This document shows positions 25,507 to 34,297 of a stretch of 64,000 nt of DNA, in pieces. The notes below the pieces were generated by a model. It was not told where the DNA came from and searched no databases. It saw only the letters and a list, made by a program, of their open reading frames with translations. The stretch's first letter is position 1. The number at the start of each line of letters is the position of its first letter. The DNA is taken from positions 37,271 to 101,270 of the forward strand of contig NZ_CANNBW010000020.1 of the NCBI RefSeq assembly GCF_947502995.1, read 5' to 3'. The translations under genes and the position numbers were made by a program. The DNA comes from an uncultured Tenacibaculum sp. GTDB lineage: Bacteria; Bacteroidota; Bacteroidia; Flavobacteriales; Flavobacteriaceae.

Positions 25507-26148
25507 TTATAATTCATTTACGAAGATATTTGCTCGAATAGAAGAAACTTTAATTTGTTTTTTAAGGCTTCTGTTTTTTTTAAGATAAGGCGAAGTTTTT
25601 AAACTATCATTACATTTTATTTTACCTCTATTTGTTTTGATATTAAAGTTCGATTTTTTTGAAGAGAAATATACATTTCCTTGAAATAGTTTTAAGTTTA
25701 AACTACGTTTTACTTCGTTCAAATTGACATATCCTTTTTCAATAAAAATATTTAAGTCTCCTTTATAATTTTCAGAAATAACATCTACATTCTCTCCAAC
25801 TATAGTTAAGCTCTTATTTTCAGGAATCTTAATTAACACAGATGCTCTATTAACTCTTTTCGTTATATATTTTCTGAAAACATTTCTTGACAACGAACTT
25901 GCTTTAAAATCTATTTTTAAGAAACTTTCAAACTCTTTTGTAATAACATCATAATGCTGTTCAGATTGGCTCAATACATGAATTTCTATTTCATTAGTCT
26001 CCGAATTTTGAATTTTCACTTCATCTAATGCTTTAACATTAACCTCTATTTCATTTAAAGGTGAAACAAAACTTTTAAAGGAACTATTTTGCCCCAAAAT
26101 TGTAAACTGAGAGACAAGTATTATAACTAAAGTAATGTAGTATCTCAT
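25507..26148 (-). CDS. Secreted adhesin-like (DUF4097-type) protein
   Basis: This 213-aa protein has a cleavable signal peptide (residues 1-20, ending LGQN) and a mature part of short beta strands repeating in register (KSLTIVGENVDVISENYKGDLNIFIEKGYVNL), as in DUF4097/DUF2807-like beta-helix proteins. No catalytic residues are evident. The start lies only six bases past the terminator of the TraR gene, so it either has a very short leader or depends on read-through. The family call is tentative. Confidence 0.6.
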   Translation of the reverse strand: MRYYITLVIILVSQFTILGQNSSFKSFVSPLNEIEVNVKALDEVKIQNSETNEIEIHVLSQSEQHYDVITKEFESFLKIDFKASSLSRNVFRKYITKRVNRASVLIKIPENKSLTIVGENVDVISENYKGDLNIFIEKGYVNLNEVKRSLNLKLFQGNVYFSSKKSNFNIKTNRGKIKCNDSLKTSPYLKKNRSLKKQIKVSSIRANIFVNEL

Positions 26149-26154
26149 AAAATA

Positions 26155-26181
26155 AAAAAGCTTCCTAAAAAGGAAGCTTTT
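26155..26181 (-). terminator. Terminator of the ileS-TraR operon
   Basis: AAAAGCTTCCT pairs with AGGAAGCTTTT (loop AAAA region) and is followed on the minus strand by T6. It starts three bases past the TraR stop codon. Confidence 0.85.
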
Positions 26182-26183
26182 GC

Positions 26184-26564
26184 TTATTGTTTTCTTTTGG
26201 CCTCAATACTTAAGGTTGCATGAGGTACTAATTTCAATCTTTCTTTCTGAATAAGTTTACCTGTAACTCTACACACTCCGTATGTTTTGTTTTCAATACG
26301 AATTAAAGCGTTTTTTAAATCACGTATAAACTTTTCTTGACGAATAGCTAATTGCATATTACGCTCTTTAGCCATAGTCTCTGTTCCTTCTTCAAACGAC
26401 TTAAATGTCGGAGAAGTATCATCCGTTCCATTTCCAGCACCATTTTCGTATGAAGATTTTAATAACTCTAAATCCTCTTCGGCTCGCTGCATTTTCTTTT
26501 GAATGATTTCTTTGAATTCTTGTAGGTCACTATCAGAGTACCTTACTTTAACATCTTCTGCCAT
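26184..26564 (-). CDS. TraR/DksA family protein with degenerate zinc finger
   Basis: The 126-aa protein has an N-terminal coiled coil (about residues 10-50) and a C-terminal DksA/TraR fold (YGVCRVTGKLIQKERLKLVPHATLSIEAKRK, 95-125). DksA proteins enter the RNA polymerase secondary channel and mediate the ppGpp response. Canonical members have four zinc-binding Cys; here only one Cys remains at the finger, so zinc is probably not bound there. This is usual for this flavobacterial subgroup. It lies four bases after ileS, in one operon. Confidence 0.88.
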   Translation of the reverse strand: MAEDVKVRYSDSDLQEFKEIIQKKMQRAEEDLELLKSSYENGAGNGTDDTSPTFKSFEEGTETMAKERNMQLAIRQEKFIRDLKNALIRIENKTYGVCRVTGKLIQKERLKLVPHATLSIEAKRKQ

Positions 26565-26568
26565 ACTA

Positions 26569-29500
26569 CTATGCTTTTTCGATTAACATCTTACTTTTAA
26601 TGGTATCAAACTCGATATCTGTACCATTCTCAATAGCATCAACAAAAACCAACTCATTAGTAAGTGTTTCTGTTTTTATGTAGTTTTCATTAGCTAACAC
26701 AGATTGTTGTAACTCTTCTAGATTTAAAAACGTTAATTTGATTTTATCAGTTACTTCAAAACCTGAATCTTTACGTGCATTTTGAATTCTATTTACAAGT
26801 TCTCTTGCTATACCTTCTTTACGTAGTTCATCTGTAATCGTAACATCTAACGCAACTGTTAAACCACCAGCATTTGCCACTAGCCAACCTTCTATGTCTT
26901 TTGATGAAATTTCTACATCAGCCGTTTCTAATGTAATCATTTTTCCGCTAATTTCAATAGAAATTTGACCATCTTTTTCTAACTGAGCAATGTGTTCTTG
27001 CGTAAAAGACTGAATTTCAGAAGCAACAGATTTCATGTCTTTTCCAAATTTTGGACCTAAGGCTTTAAAATTTGGTTTGATTTGTTTTACTAAAATACCT
27101 GAAGCATCATCTAAAAGTTCTATTTCTTTTACATTTACTTCCGATTTTATTAAATCTGAAACAGCTAAGATTTCCTCTTTTTGAGTATCATCTAAAACAG
27201 GAATCATGATTCTTTGTAATGGTTGACGAACTTTTATTTTTTCTTTAGCTCTTAAAGAAAGTACTAAAGATGAAATTGTTTGTGCGTTTTCCATTTTACG
27301 CTCTAACGATTTATCAACCAAAGCTTCATTGAATTTTGGAAACTCTGCTAAATGAACACTTTCGAAAGATTCTTTACCTGTTGCTGCATTTAAATCTTTA
27401 TATAAACGATCCATAAAGAATGGTGCAACTGGTGCTCCTAACTTAGCTACAGTTTCCATACAAGTGTATAATGTCTGGTAAGCAGAAATTTTATCTTGAG
27501 CATATTCTCCTTTCCAAAAACGTCTTCTACATAAACGAACGTACCAGTTACTTAAGTGATCTTGAACAAAATCTGAAACTGCTCTTGTTGCTCTTGTTGG
27601 CTCATATTCTGCATAGAATTTATCAACTTTAGCAACTAAAGTATTTAATTCAGAAAGGATCCAACGATCGATTTCTGGACGCTCAGCTAAAGGAATTTCA
27701 GCTTCAGCATAAGTAAATCCATCGATATTAGCATATAAACTAAAGAATGAATATGTGTTGTATAATGTTCCAAAGAACTTACGTTTTACCTCTTCAATTC
27801 CAGCGATATCAAACTTTAAGTTATCCCAAGGATTTGCATTTGAAATCATATACCAACGCGTTGCATCTGGTCCATGATCTGCTAATGTGGTAAACGGATC
27901 GACAGCGTTTCCTAAACGCTTCGACATTTTTTGCCCGTTTTTATCTAAAACCAATCCGTTAGATACTACATTTTTATACGCTACAGAATCGAACACCATT
28001 GTTCCAATGGCATGTAAAGTATAAAACCATCCACGCGTTTGATCTACTCCTTCTGCGATAAAGTTTGCTGGATAACTTTCTTTATTATCAATTAATTCTT
28101 TGTTTTCAAATGGATAGTGCCATTGTGCATAAGGCATTGACCCAGAATCGAACCAAACATCTATTAAATCACTTTCACGTTGCATTGGTTTTCCTGAAGC
28201 AGAAACTAATATGATTTTATCAACTACATTTTTGTGTAAGTCAACTTTATCATAGTTTTCTTCAGACATATTACCAACTTCAAACTCAGCAAAAATATCT
28301 GAATCCATAACTCCAGCTTCAACAGCTTTTGCTATTTCTGATTTTAATTCTTCTAAAGAACCAATACAAATTTGTTCTGTTCCGTCTTCAGTTCTCCATA
28401 TCGGTAATGGAATTCCCCAGAAACGAGAACGTGATAAATTCCAATCGTTTGCGTTCTTTAACCAATTTCCGAAACGACCTTCACCAGTTGATTTTGGCTT
28501 CCAGTTGATCGTTTGATTTAAATCAAACATTTTCTCTCCAACCTCAGTAACCTTAATAAACCAAGAATCTAATGGATAATATAAAATTGGTTTATCTGTT
28601 CTCCAACAATGTGGATAACTATGCACATATTTTTCAACCTTAAAGGCTTTATTTTCTGTTTTTAGTTTAATCGCAATCTCAACATCGATTGATTTTTCAG
28701 GAGCATCCTCTTCTGTGTAATATTCATTCTTCACATATTTCCCTCCAAACTCTTTCAATTCTGGTCTGAAACGACCTTGTAAATCTACTAAAGGTACCGG
28801 TTCTCCATTTTCATCAAGAACTAATAATGGTGGTATTTCAGGAACAGCTTTTTTAGCTACAAAAGCATCGTCTGCACCAAAAGTTGGCGCAGTATGCACA
28901 ATTCCTGTTCCATCTTCCGTAGTTACAAAATCTCCTCCAATAACACGGAATGCATTTTCTGCATTCTCATATGGCAATACATAATCGATTAATTGCTCAT
29001 ATTTGATATTGATTAAATCAGCTCCTTTAAATTCTTTAACTACATAAAAAGGAATTTGTTTGTCTCCTTCTTTATATGATATTAGATCTGATTTAGCTTC
29101 AACTTTATTAAACTTTTTACCAGCAAATTGTTTAGCAACTAAATTTTTTGCTAATACAACATTTATAGGTTCGAAAGTATACTGATTATATGTTTCTACT
29201 AAAACATAATCAATCTTTGGCCCAACTGTTAAAGCAGTGTTACTTGGTAACGTCCAAGGTGTTGTCGTCCAAGCTAAGAAATAAATTGTTCCTTCATTCT
29301 GTAAGAAATCTGGTAACGTTTCTTCAACTGCTTTAAACTGCGCAACAACTGTAGTATCAGTTACATCACGATAACATCCTGGTTGATTTAATTCGTTATT
29401 ACTTAATCCTGTTCCTGCTTTAGGTGAATACGGTTGAATTGTATAACCTTTGTAAATTAAATCTTTATTATAAATCTGCTTAAGTAACCACCAAACAGAT

Positions 29501-29976
29501 TCCATATATTTTGGTTTGTATGTGATATATGGATCTTCTGTATCTACCCAATATCCCATTTTGTGAGTAAGGTTATTCCAGATATCTGTATAACGCATTA
29601 CAGCTTTTTTACAAGCTTCGTTGTATTCTTCAACTGTAATTTTACTTCCGATATCTTCTTTAGTAATACCTAACTCTTTTTCTACACCAAGTTCAACCGG
29701 TAAACCATGTGTATCCCAACCTGCTTTACGCTTCACTTGATATCCTTTTTGCGTTTTATAACGGCAAAAAATATCTTTAATAGAACGTGCCATTACGTGG
29801 TGAATTCCAGGTAATCCATTTGCTGAAGGCGGACCTTCGAAAAACACGAATGGTTCATTTCCTTCACGAGTTGTAACACTTTTCTCAAATATGTTATTTT
29901 CCTCCCAATAGTTTAAGATTTCTTCTGCTACTTTAGGTAGGTTTAATCCTTTGTATTCAGTAAAATTCTTACTCAT
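26569..29976 (-). CDS. ileS: Isoleucine-tRNA ligase
   Basis: This 1135-aa class I synthetase charges tRNA-Ile. It has the HIGH-equivalent GIHH at residues 57-60, a long editing (CP1) domain with the threonine-rich WTTTPWTLPSN segment and the KMSKR motif near residue 680. An anticodon-binding domain follows, with an extended C-terminal part related to DUF5915. The KMSKR form and long C-terminus without a CxxC zinc ribbon point to the eukaryote-like type 2 enzyme. The first codon follows a conserved MSKNFTEYKGLNLP start. The TraR gene follows four bases downstream. Confidence 0.96.
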   Translation of the reverse strand: MSKNFTEYKGLNLPKVAEEILNYWEENNIFEKSVTTREGNEPFVFFEGPPSANGLPGIHHVMARSIKDIFCRYKTQKGYQVKRKAGWDTHGLPVELGVEKELGITKEDIGSKITVEEYNEACKKAVMRYTDIWNNLTHKMGYWVDTEDPYITYKPKYMESVWWLLKQIYNKDLIYKGYTIQPYSPKAGTGLSNNELNQPGCYRDVTDTTVVAQFKAVEETLPDFLQNEGTIYFLAWTTTPWTLPSNTALTVGPKIDYVLVETYNQYTFEPINVVLAKNLVAKQFAGKKFNKVEAKSDLISYKEGDKQIPFYVVKEFKGADLINIKYEQLIDYVLPYENAENAFRVIGGDFVTTEDGTGIVHTAPTFGADDAFVAKKAVPEIPPLLVLDENGEPVPLVDLQGRFRPELKEFGGKYVKNEYYTEEDAPEKSIDVEIAIKLKTENKAFKVEKYVHSYPHCWRTDKPILYYPLDSWFIKVTEVGEKMFDLNQTINWKPKSTGEGRFGNWLKNANDWNLSRSRFWGIPLPIWRTEDGTEQICIGSLEELKSEIAKAVEAGVMDSDIFAEFEVGNMSEENYDKVDLHKNVVDKIILVSASGKPMQRESDLIDVWFDSGSMPYAQWHYPFENKELIDNKESYPANFIAEGVDQTRGWFYTLHAIGTMVFDSVAYKNVVSNGLVLDKNGQKMSKRLGNAVDPFTTLADHGPDATRWYMISNANPWDNLKFDIAGIEEVKRKFFGTLYNTYSFFSLYANIDGFTYAEAEIPLAERPEIDRWILSELNTLVAKVDKFYAEYEPTRATRAVSDFVQDHLSNWYVRLCRRRFWKGEYAQDKISAYQTLYTCMETVAKLGAPVAPFFMDRLYKDLNAATGKESFESVHLAEFPKFNEALVDKSLERKMENAQTISSLVLSLRAKEKIKVRQPLQRIMIPVLDDTQKEEILAVSDLIKSEVNVKEIELLDDASGILVKQIKPNFKALGPKFGKDMKSVASEIQSFTQEHIAQLEKDGQISIEISGKMITLETADVEISSKDIEGWLVANAGGLTVALDVTITDELRKEGIARELVNRIQNARKDSGFEVTDKIKLTFLNLEELQQSVLANENYIKTETLTNELVFVDAIENGTDIEFDTIKSKMLIEKA

Positions 29977-30043
29977 TTTTTCGTTCTATATATTGAATTT
30001 GCGAAATTACATATTTTATTGTAATTCTAATCTTTAACAAAAG

Positions 30044-30073
30044 AAAAACGCTCCAAGAAAGGAACGTTTTTTT
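30044..30073 (-). terminator. Terminator of the TerB-DnaJ gene
   Basis: AAAACG and TCC pair with GGA and CGTTTT, with one mismatch each side, around AAGAAA. The minus strand continues into T-rich sequence upstream of ileS. Confidence 0.65.
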
Positions 30074-30139
30074 CATATTTATATTTTTCCTTTAAAATTG
30101 CTTAAAAATCTATATCTAGTTGATCTTTTTAAGGGATAT

Positions 30140-30907
30140 TTATGACATATTTCTTTCATTCTTGATGCTCTCATAAGCATTTTGAATACTCTGGAATTTT
30201 TCTTTAGCTCCCTTTTTATGTTCATCACCTACATCTTGTATGCGATCTGGATGGTATTTCTTTGCCATTCTTCGGTAAGCTTTTTTCACTTCATCATCTG
30301 AAGCTTCTTTTTCAATTTCTAAAATTCGATATGCACTATCAACTTCATTATAGAACATTGCCTTTATAGACTCATAATCTGCGGCGTTAATGTATAAATA
30401 TCCAGAAATTTTATGAATTGCTTCTTCTTCTGAAGCAGCTACTATTCCATCTGCTTTTGCAATTCCAAATAAAAAGTGAATTAGTTGTAATCTTGAAGAA
30501 TGAGACATGTGTTCACGAATTTGGATACACACTTGCCTTGTTGAAACATCTTTCTTTATAATTCCATTAAATAATTTGAATGCATTATTTGCTCTTTCTT
30601 TACCATATAAATTGATGAAGTGTAGGCGAACATAATCTAGTTCTGTCTTATCAATTTTTCCATCAGCTTTAATTACAATCGAAGCTAAAATTAATAAACT
30701 AATTTCAAAATCTCCAGCAGTTGTCTGCTTTACACTTGGTCTTTCTTTTCTCCCAATAGTTTTTTTATAATCTTCTTGCTCACTTGTAAAATCTTCAATT
30801 TTAACTCCATCTAACATTGTTCCTATTGCGTAACCTATTATTGCACCAATAGGACCACCAAAAGTAAATCCAAGTCCAGCTCCTAGCCATTTTGTAAATT
30901 TTCCCAT
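30140..30907 (-). CDS. TerB-DnaJ co-chaperone-like protein (DjlA-like)
   Basis: The 255-aa protein has an N-terminal Gly-rich hydrophobic segment ([21 protein letters not shown]) suited to membrane insertion, a TerB-type helical domain (about residues 60-175) and a C-terminal J domain (about 190-250) with the HPD triad in KKYHPDR that stimulates DnaK. I start it at MGKFTKW (ATG at 30905-30907) rather than seven codons upstream, since this fits the glycine-zipper start of DjlA-like proteins. It is a single gene, divergent from the bacilliredoxin gene. Confidence 0.88.
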   Translation of the reverse strand: MGKFTKWLGAGLGFTFGGPIGAIIGYAIGTMLDGVKIEDFTSEQEDYKKTIGRKERPSVKQTTAGDFEISLLILASIVIKADGKIDKTELDYVRLHFINLYGKERANNAFKLFNGIIKKDVSTRQVCIQIREHMSHSSRLQLIHFLFGIAKADGIVAASEEEAIHKISGYLYINAADYESIKAMFYNEVDSAYRILEIEKEASDDEVKKAYRRMAKKYHPDRIQDVGDEHKKGAKEKFQSIQNAYESIKNERNMS

Positions 30908-30946
30908 CTCTATTCTTTTGAATGTCAAATATAATGAGATTATAAG

Positions 30947-30954
30947 TATCTTTG
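30947..30954 (+). promoter_or_regulatory. -7 box of the bacilliredoxin gene
   Basis: TATCTTTG fits TAnnTTTG, 21 bases before the ATG. The nearest TTTG upstream (30917-30920) is 26 bases away, which is longer than usual. Confidence 0.5.
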
Positions 30955-30975
30955 TACCTCTAAAAATAAATAATT

Positions 30976-31386
30976 ATGTATCCAGAAGAATTAGTAAAAC
31001 CTATGCGTGATCAGTTAATTGATGCTGGGTTTACTGCATTATATACTGCAGAAGATGTTGATACTGCATTAACAAAAGAAGGAACTACTTTAGTAATGGT
31101 TAATTCTGTATGTGGTTGTGCTGCAGGAACTGCTAGACCAGGAGCTATTGCTTCTTTAGGAGCAGATAAAACTCCTACAAACTTAACTACAGTTTTTGCT
31201 GGTGTAGAGAAAGAATCTACAGCTAAAGCACGTGAATATATGATTCCTTTTCCACCTTCATCTCCAGCTATCGCTTTATTTAAAGATGGAAAATTAGTTC
31301 ACATGTTAGAAAGACATCACATTGAAGGTCGTTCTGCTCAAATGATCGCACAAAATTTAGCACAAGCTTATGACGAGTTCTGTTAA
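30976..31386 (+). CDS. BrxA/BrxB family bacilliredoxin
   Basis: This 136-aa thioredoxin-like protein has the diagnostic CGC motif (Cys46-Gly-Cys48) in VNSVCGCAAGTARPG and the conserved MYPEELV start. Bacilliredoxins remove bacillithiol from S-bacillithiolated proteins in Firmicutes, and Bacteroidetes also make bacillithiol. The protein is complete and of normal length, with its own promoter and terminator. Confidence 0.93.
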   Translation: MYPEELVKPMRDQLIDAGFTALYTAEDVDTALTKEGTTLVMVNSVCGCAAGTARPGAIASLGADKTPTNLTTVFAGVEKESTAKAREYMIPFPPSSPAIALFKDGKLVHMLERHHIEGRSAQMIAQNLAQAYDEFC

Positions 31387-31417
31387 TTTACAGCATTCAT
31401 AAAAGTTTTAAAATATA

Positions 31418-31442
31418 ATCCACTCGCTGAGTGGATTTTTTT
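31418..31442 (+). terminator. Terminator of the bacilliredoxin gene
   Basis: ATCCACTC pairs with GAGTGGAT around GCT, followed by T6. Confidence 0.9.
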
Positions 31443-31478
31443 ATGCGTACTTTTGAACCTTAATTTAATTCTCGTTTC

Positions 31479-32510
31479 TTGAAGAAAAAAAAACATATTA
31501 TTGTTTTCAGATTATCTGCAATGGGAGATGTTGCTATGACAGTTCCTGTCATAAAAGCTTTAATCCAACAAAATCCTGATGTAAAAATCACAGTAGTTTC
31601 AAAAAAGTTTTTAGCTCCTTTGTTTAAAAACATCGGAAATGTGAGTTTTTTCACTGCAGAAGTTAATGAAAGGCATAAAGGTTTTTTCGGATTAGTAAGA
31701 TTATATAAAGATCTTAAAAAACTTAAACCTACTCATTTTGCCGACCTTCATAATGTTTTACGCTCTAAAGTAGTTCGAACTTTATTTCAATTTTTCAGTT
31801 CTATTAAAGTCTTTAAAATTGATAAAGGAAGAAAAGAGAAAAAACTATTAACGGCCGAGACAAAAAAAACTATTCAGCAATTAAAAACCTCACATCAGAG
31901 ATATGTTGATGTTTTTAGTGATTTAGGATTTTCTATCAACTTAAATAAAGTTATTTTAAATACATCTCCTTTGAACTCTGCTAATATTTCTAAGCTAGGA
32001 AATAAAACGAAACCTTGGATTGGAATTGCTCCTTTTGCTGCGTTTGATTCAAAGACATATCCTTTAGATTTATTAGAACAAGTAATTGATCAACTCACTA
32101 AGAACGACATTCAAATATTTTTATTCGGCGGAAAGAATGATACTAAAATCCTTGAAGAACTTGAAAAAAAATACAGTAATACTATTTCTCTTGCTGGAAA
32201 ACTAAATGGACTACAAAACGAACTGAATGTTATCGAGAACTTAGATATAATGCTTTCTATGGATAGTGGAAATGCACATTTAGCTGCAATGAAAAACATA
32301 AAAACAATTACTTTATGGGGAAATACACATCCGTATGCTGGGTTTGCTCCTTTTAATCAGCCAAAAGATTTTTGCATTTTACCTGATTTAGACAAATACC
32401 CATTGTTACCTTGTTCAATATATGGAAACAAAACTTTTGAAGGTTATGAAGATGTAATGAGAAGTATTTCACCTGAAATAATATCAGAAAAAATTCTATC
32501 ACTATTATAA
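31479..32510 (+). CDS. Glycosyltransferase family 9 (heptosyltransferase-like)
   Basis: The 343-aa GT-B fold enzyme of the WaaF/WaaC type adds sugar to LPS or other envelope glycans in the cytoplasm or at the inner membrane. The N-terminal HIIVFRLSAMGDVAMTVPVI is the conserved acceptor-side start. LDIMLSMDSGNAHLAAMKNIKTITLWGNTHPYAGFAPF is the nucleotide-sugar motif of GT9. The start is a TTG at 31479; no ATG could include the conserved first strand. It is a single gene with a terminator. Confidence 0.9.
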   Translation: MKKKKHIIVFRLSAMGDVAMTVPVIKALIQQNPDVKITVVSKKFLAPLFKNIGNVSFFTAEVNERHKGFFGLVRLYKDLKKLKPTHFADLHNVLRSKVVRTLFQFFSSIKVFKIDKGRKEKKLLTAETKKTIQQLKTSHQRYVDVFSDLGFSINLNKVILNTSPLNSANISKLGNKTKPWIGIAPFAAFDSKTYPLDLLEQVIDQLTKNDIQIFLFGGKNDTKILEELEKKYSNTISLAGKLNGLQNELNVIENLDIMLSMDSGNAHLAAMKNIKTITLWGNTHPYAGFAPFNQPKDFCILPDLDKYPLLPCSIYGNKTFEGYEDVMRSISPEIISEKILSLL

Positions 32511-32511
32511 A

Positions 32512-32541
32512 AAAAAGCATCACAATACTGTGATGCTTTTC
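32512..32541 (+). terminator. Terminator of the GT9 gene
   Basis: GCATCACA pairs with TGTGATGC around ATAC, with A and T runs either side; it can also serve the convergent LysM gene. Confidence 0.9.
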
Positions 32542-32564
32542 TATTTTGGTTATGTAACTTTTGG

Positions 32565-33035
32565 TTAGTCCACTAAAGGTGGAATTCTTAATACTTGCCC
32601 AGGGTAAATCTTATCTGGATGTTCTAACATTGGCTTGTTAGCTTCAAAGATTACAGGATACTTCATTGCATCACCATAAAAAGTTTTTGCAATTTTACCT
32701 AAAGTATCACCACTTACCACTGTGTGGAATTGCGCCATTTCTTCTTCAGCTACTTCTTCAACCTCAGCCACAGTCATATTATCTTCTACAGTTGCAATAC
32801 CTTCTGTATTTCCAACTACTAATACTACTTTTTCTTTTGTAGCTAAATCAGCAGCCTCTCCACTAATTGTTGCTTTATCATCATCAACGTTAATTGCTAA
32901 ATCTGCAACAGACAATTCTAAAGCATTAACAGCACCAACTAGTTTGTTTGCTTTTTCTGCTGCTTCTTCTTCTGTTGTTTTACCAATTCCGAAAACCTTT
33001 GCTCCGGCGTTTTTAATGAATGAAAATAAACCCAT
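32565..33035 (-). CDS. BON-LysM protein (Kbp/YgaU-like)
   Basis: The 156-aa protein has an N-terminal acidic helical part and a BON domain (about residues 40-90, ATISGEAADLATKEKVVLVVGNTEGIATVEDNM). A C-terminal LysM domain (about 102-153, FHTVVSGDTLGKIAKTFYGDAMKYPVIFEANK...IYPGQVLRIP) follows. The layout and length match the potassium-binding protein Kbp of Escherichia coli. There is no signal peptide, so it is cytoplasmic, as Kbp is. Its function here is inferred from that homology. Confidence 0.9.
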   Translation of the reverse strand: MGLFSFIKNAGAKVFGIGKTTEEEAAEKANKLVGAVNALELSVADLAINVDDDKATISGEAADLATKEKVVLVVGNTEGIATVEDNMTVAEVEEVAEEEMAQFHTVVSGDTLGKIAKTFYGDAMKYPVIFEANKPMLEHPDKIYPGQVLRIPPLVD

Positions 33036-33104
33036 TTCTTTTAATTTTTTGTTATTGTTAAATATTTATTCGATTAACAATATACAAATTTTATACCATA
33101 AATA

Positions 33105-34154
33105 TTATCTTTCTTGATTGAAAGAATTCCAACCCTGAGCCTTCAATTTAATTGACTGATTTCCACGTGTGATTAAATTCACACCTTCATTTTCTTCCGT
33201 AATGTGACCGATTACAGACAAATTTGGATTCCCTTTAATTTTATCAAAATCTTTTATTGGAACTGTAAATAATAACTCATAGTCTTCACCTCCGCTTAAA
33301 GCAACTGTTGTAGAATCTAAATCGAACTCTTCACATGTAGAAATTACTTGCGGATCTAATGGCAATTTTTCCTCATAAATATTACAACCAACTTTACTTT
33401 GCGTACATATATGAATTAACTCTGATGATAATCCATCTGAAACATCGATCATTGACGTTGGTTTAACCTCCAGCTCTTTCAATAATTTAGGAATATCTTT
33501 TCTTGCTTCTGGTTTTAATTGTCTTTCTATTATGTAAGAATACTCTTGAAGATCTGGTTGATTTTGCGGATTTACCTTAAACACTTCCTTCTCTCGTTCT
33601 AGAACTTGTAATCCTAAATAAGCCCCACCAATATCTCCAGACAAAACAATAAGGTCTGTTGGTTTTGCCCCATTACGGTAAGCTATTTCATCCTTTTTAG
33701 CTGAACCAATAGCTGTAATAGAAATTATCATTCCTTTGGTAGACGATGTTGTGTCTCCTCCTATTAAATCAATTTTATAAGTATCACAAGCCAATTGAAT
33801 TCCTGCATATAACTCTTCAATAGCTTCTAAAGGGAAACGATTAGAAACTGCAATTGAAACAGTTATTTGTTCTGCTTCTGCATTCATAGCATAAACATCA
33901 GAAATATTTACCATTACAGCTTTATATCCTAAATGTTTTAAAGGCATATAACTTAAGTCGAAATGCACTCCTTCTACTAGAAAATCTGTTGTAATTAAAG
34001 TTTCATTATCATGAGAAATAACAGCACAATCATCACCTATTCCTTTTACTGTAGTTTCATGATTTATTTTAAAAAATTGAGTTAAATGATCTATCAAGCC
34101 AAACTCTCCTAATTCAGCTAATGAAGTTCTTTGTTTATTCTTATCTTCCAACAT
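33105..34154 (-). CDS. thiL: Thiamine-phosphate kinase
   Basis: The 349-aa enzyme makes thiamine diphosphate from thiamine phosphate and ATP. It has the ThiL signatures GIGDDCAVI near residue 30, TTDFLVEGVHFDL, the metal-binding GGDTTSS and DVSDGLSSEL, and ends with ALSGGEDYELLFTVP. The start is the ATG at 34152-34154 (MLEDKNKQRTSLAELGEFGLI); an earlier frame start at 34187 adds 11 residues without homology. No other thi genes and no TPP riboswitch are seen nearby. Confidence 0.95.
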   Translation of the reverse strand: MLEDKNKQRTSLAELGEFGLIDHLTQFFKINHETTVKGIGDDCAVISHDNETLITTDFLVEGVHFDLSYMPLKHLGYKAVMVNISDVYAMNAEAEQITVSIAVSNRFPLEAIEELYAGIQLACDTYKIDLIGGDTTSSTKGMIISITAIGSAKKDEIAYRNGAKPTDLIVLSGDIGGAYLGLQVLEREKEVFKVNPQNQPDLQEYSYIIERQLKPEARKDIPKLLKELEVKPTSMIDVSDGLSSELIHICTQSKVGCNIYEEKLPLDPQVISTCEEFDLDSTTVALSGGEDYELLFTVPIKDFDKIKGNPNLSVIGHITEENEGVNLITRGNQSIKLKAQGWNSFNQER

Positions 34155-34286
34155 GTTGGCAAAGATAGTATTAGATTTAAGAATCAAATACTATAAAACG
34201 ATAATTAAAATGAAAAAAAATTGAAAGTATGTTAGGGATTTTACATTTTTAACTGTTTAATTTTAGAATTAACTTACCAAAATTCA

Positions 34287-34294
34287 TAAATTTG
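34287..34294 (+). promoter_or_regulatory. Possible -7 box of the MbnP operon
   Basis: TAAATTTG lies three bases before the ATG at 34298, which would give a leaderless transcript. No -33 box is evident. It may be coincidental. Confidence 0.25.
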
Positions 34295-34297
34295 TTT

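Noticed and set aside
32722..33117. Plus-strand frame opposite the BON-LysM gene
   Set aside because: Antisense shadow; Ser/Ala-rich low complexity with no signal or domain.
33060..34291. Search for a TPP riboswitch near thiL
   Set aside because: No THI-box-like conserved stretches were seen in the 130 bases before thiL.
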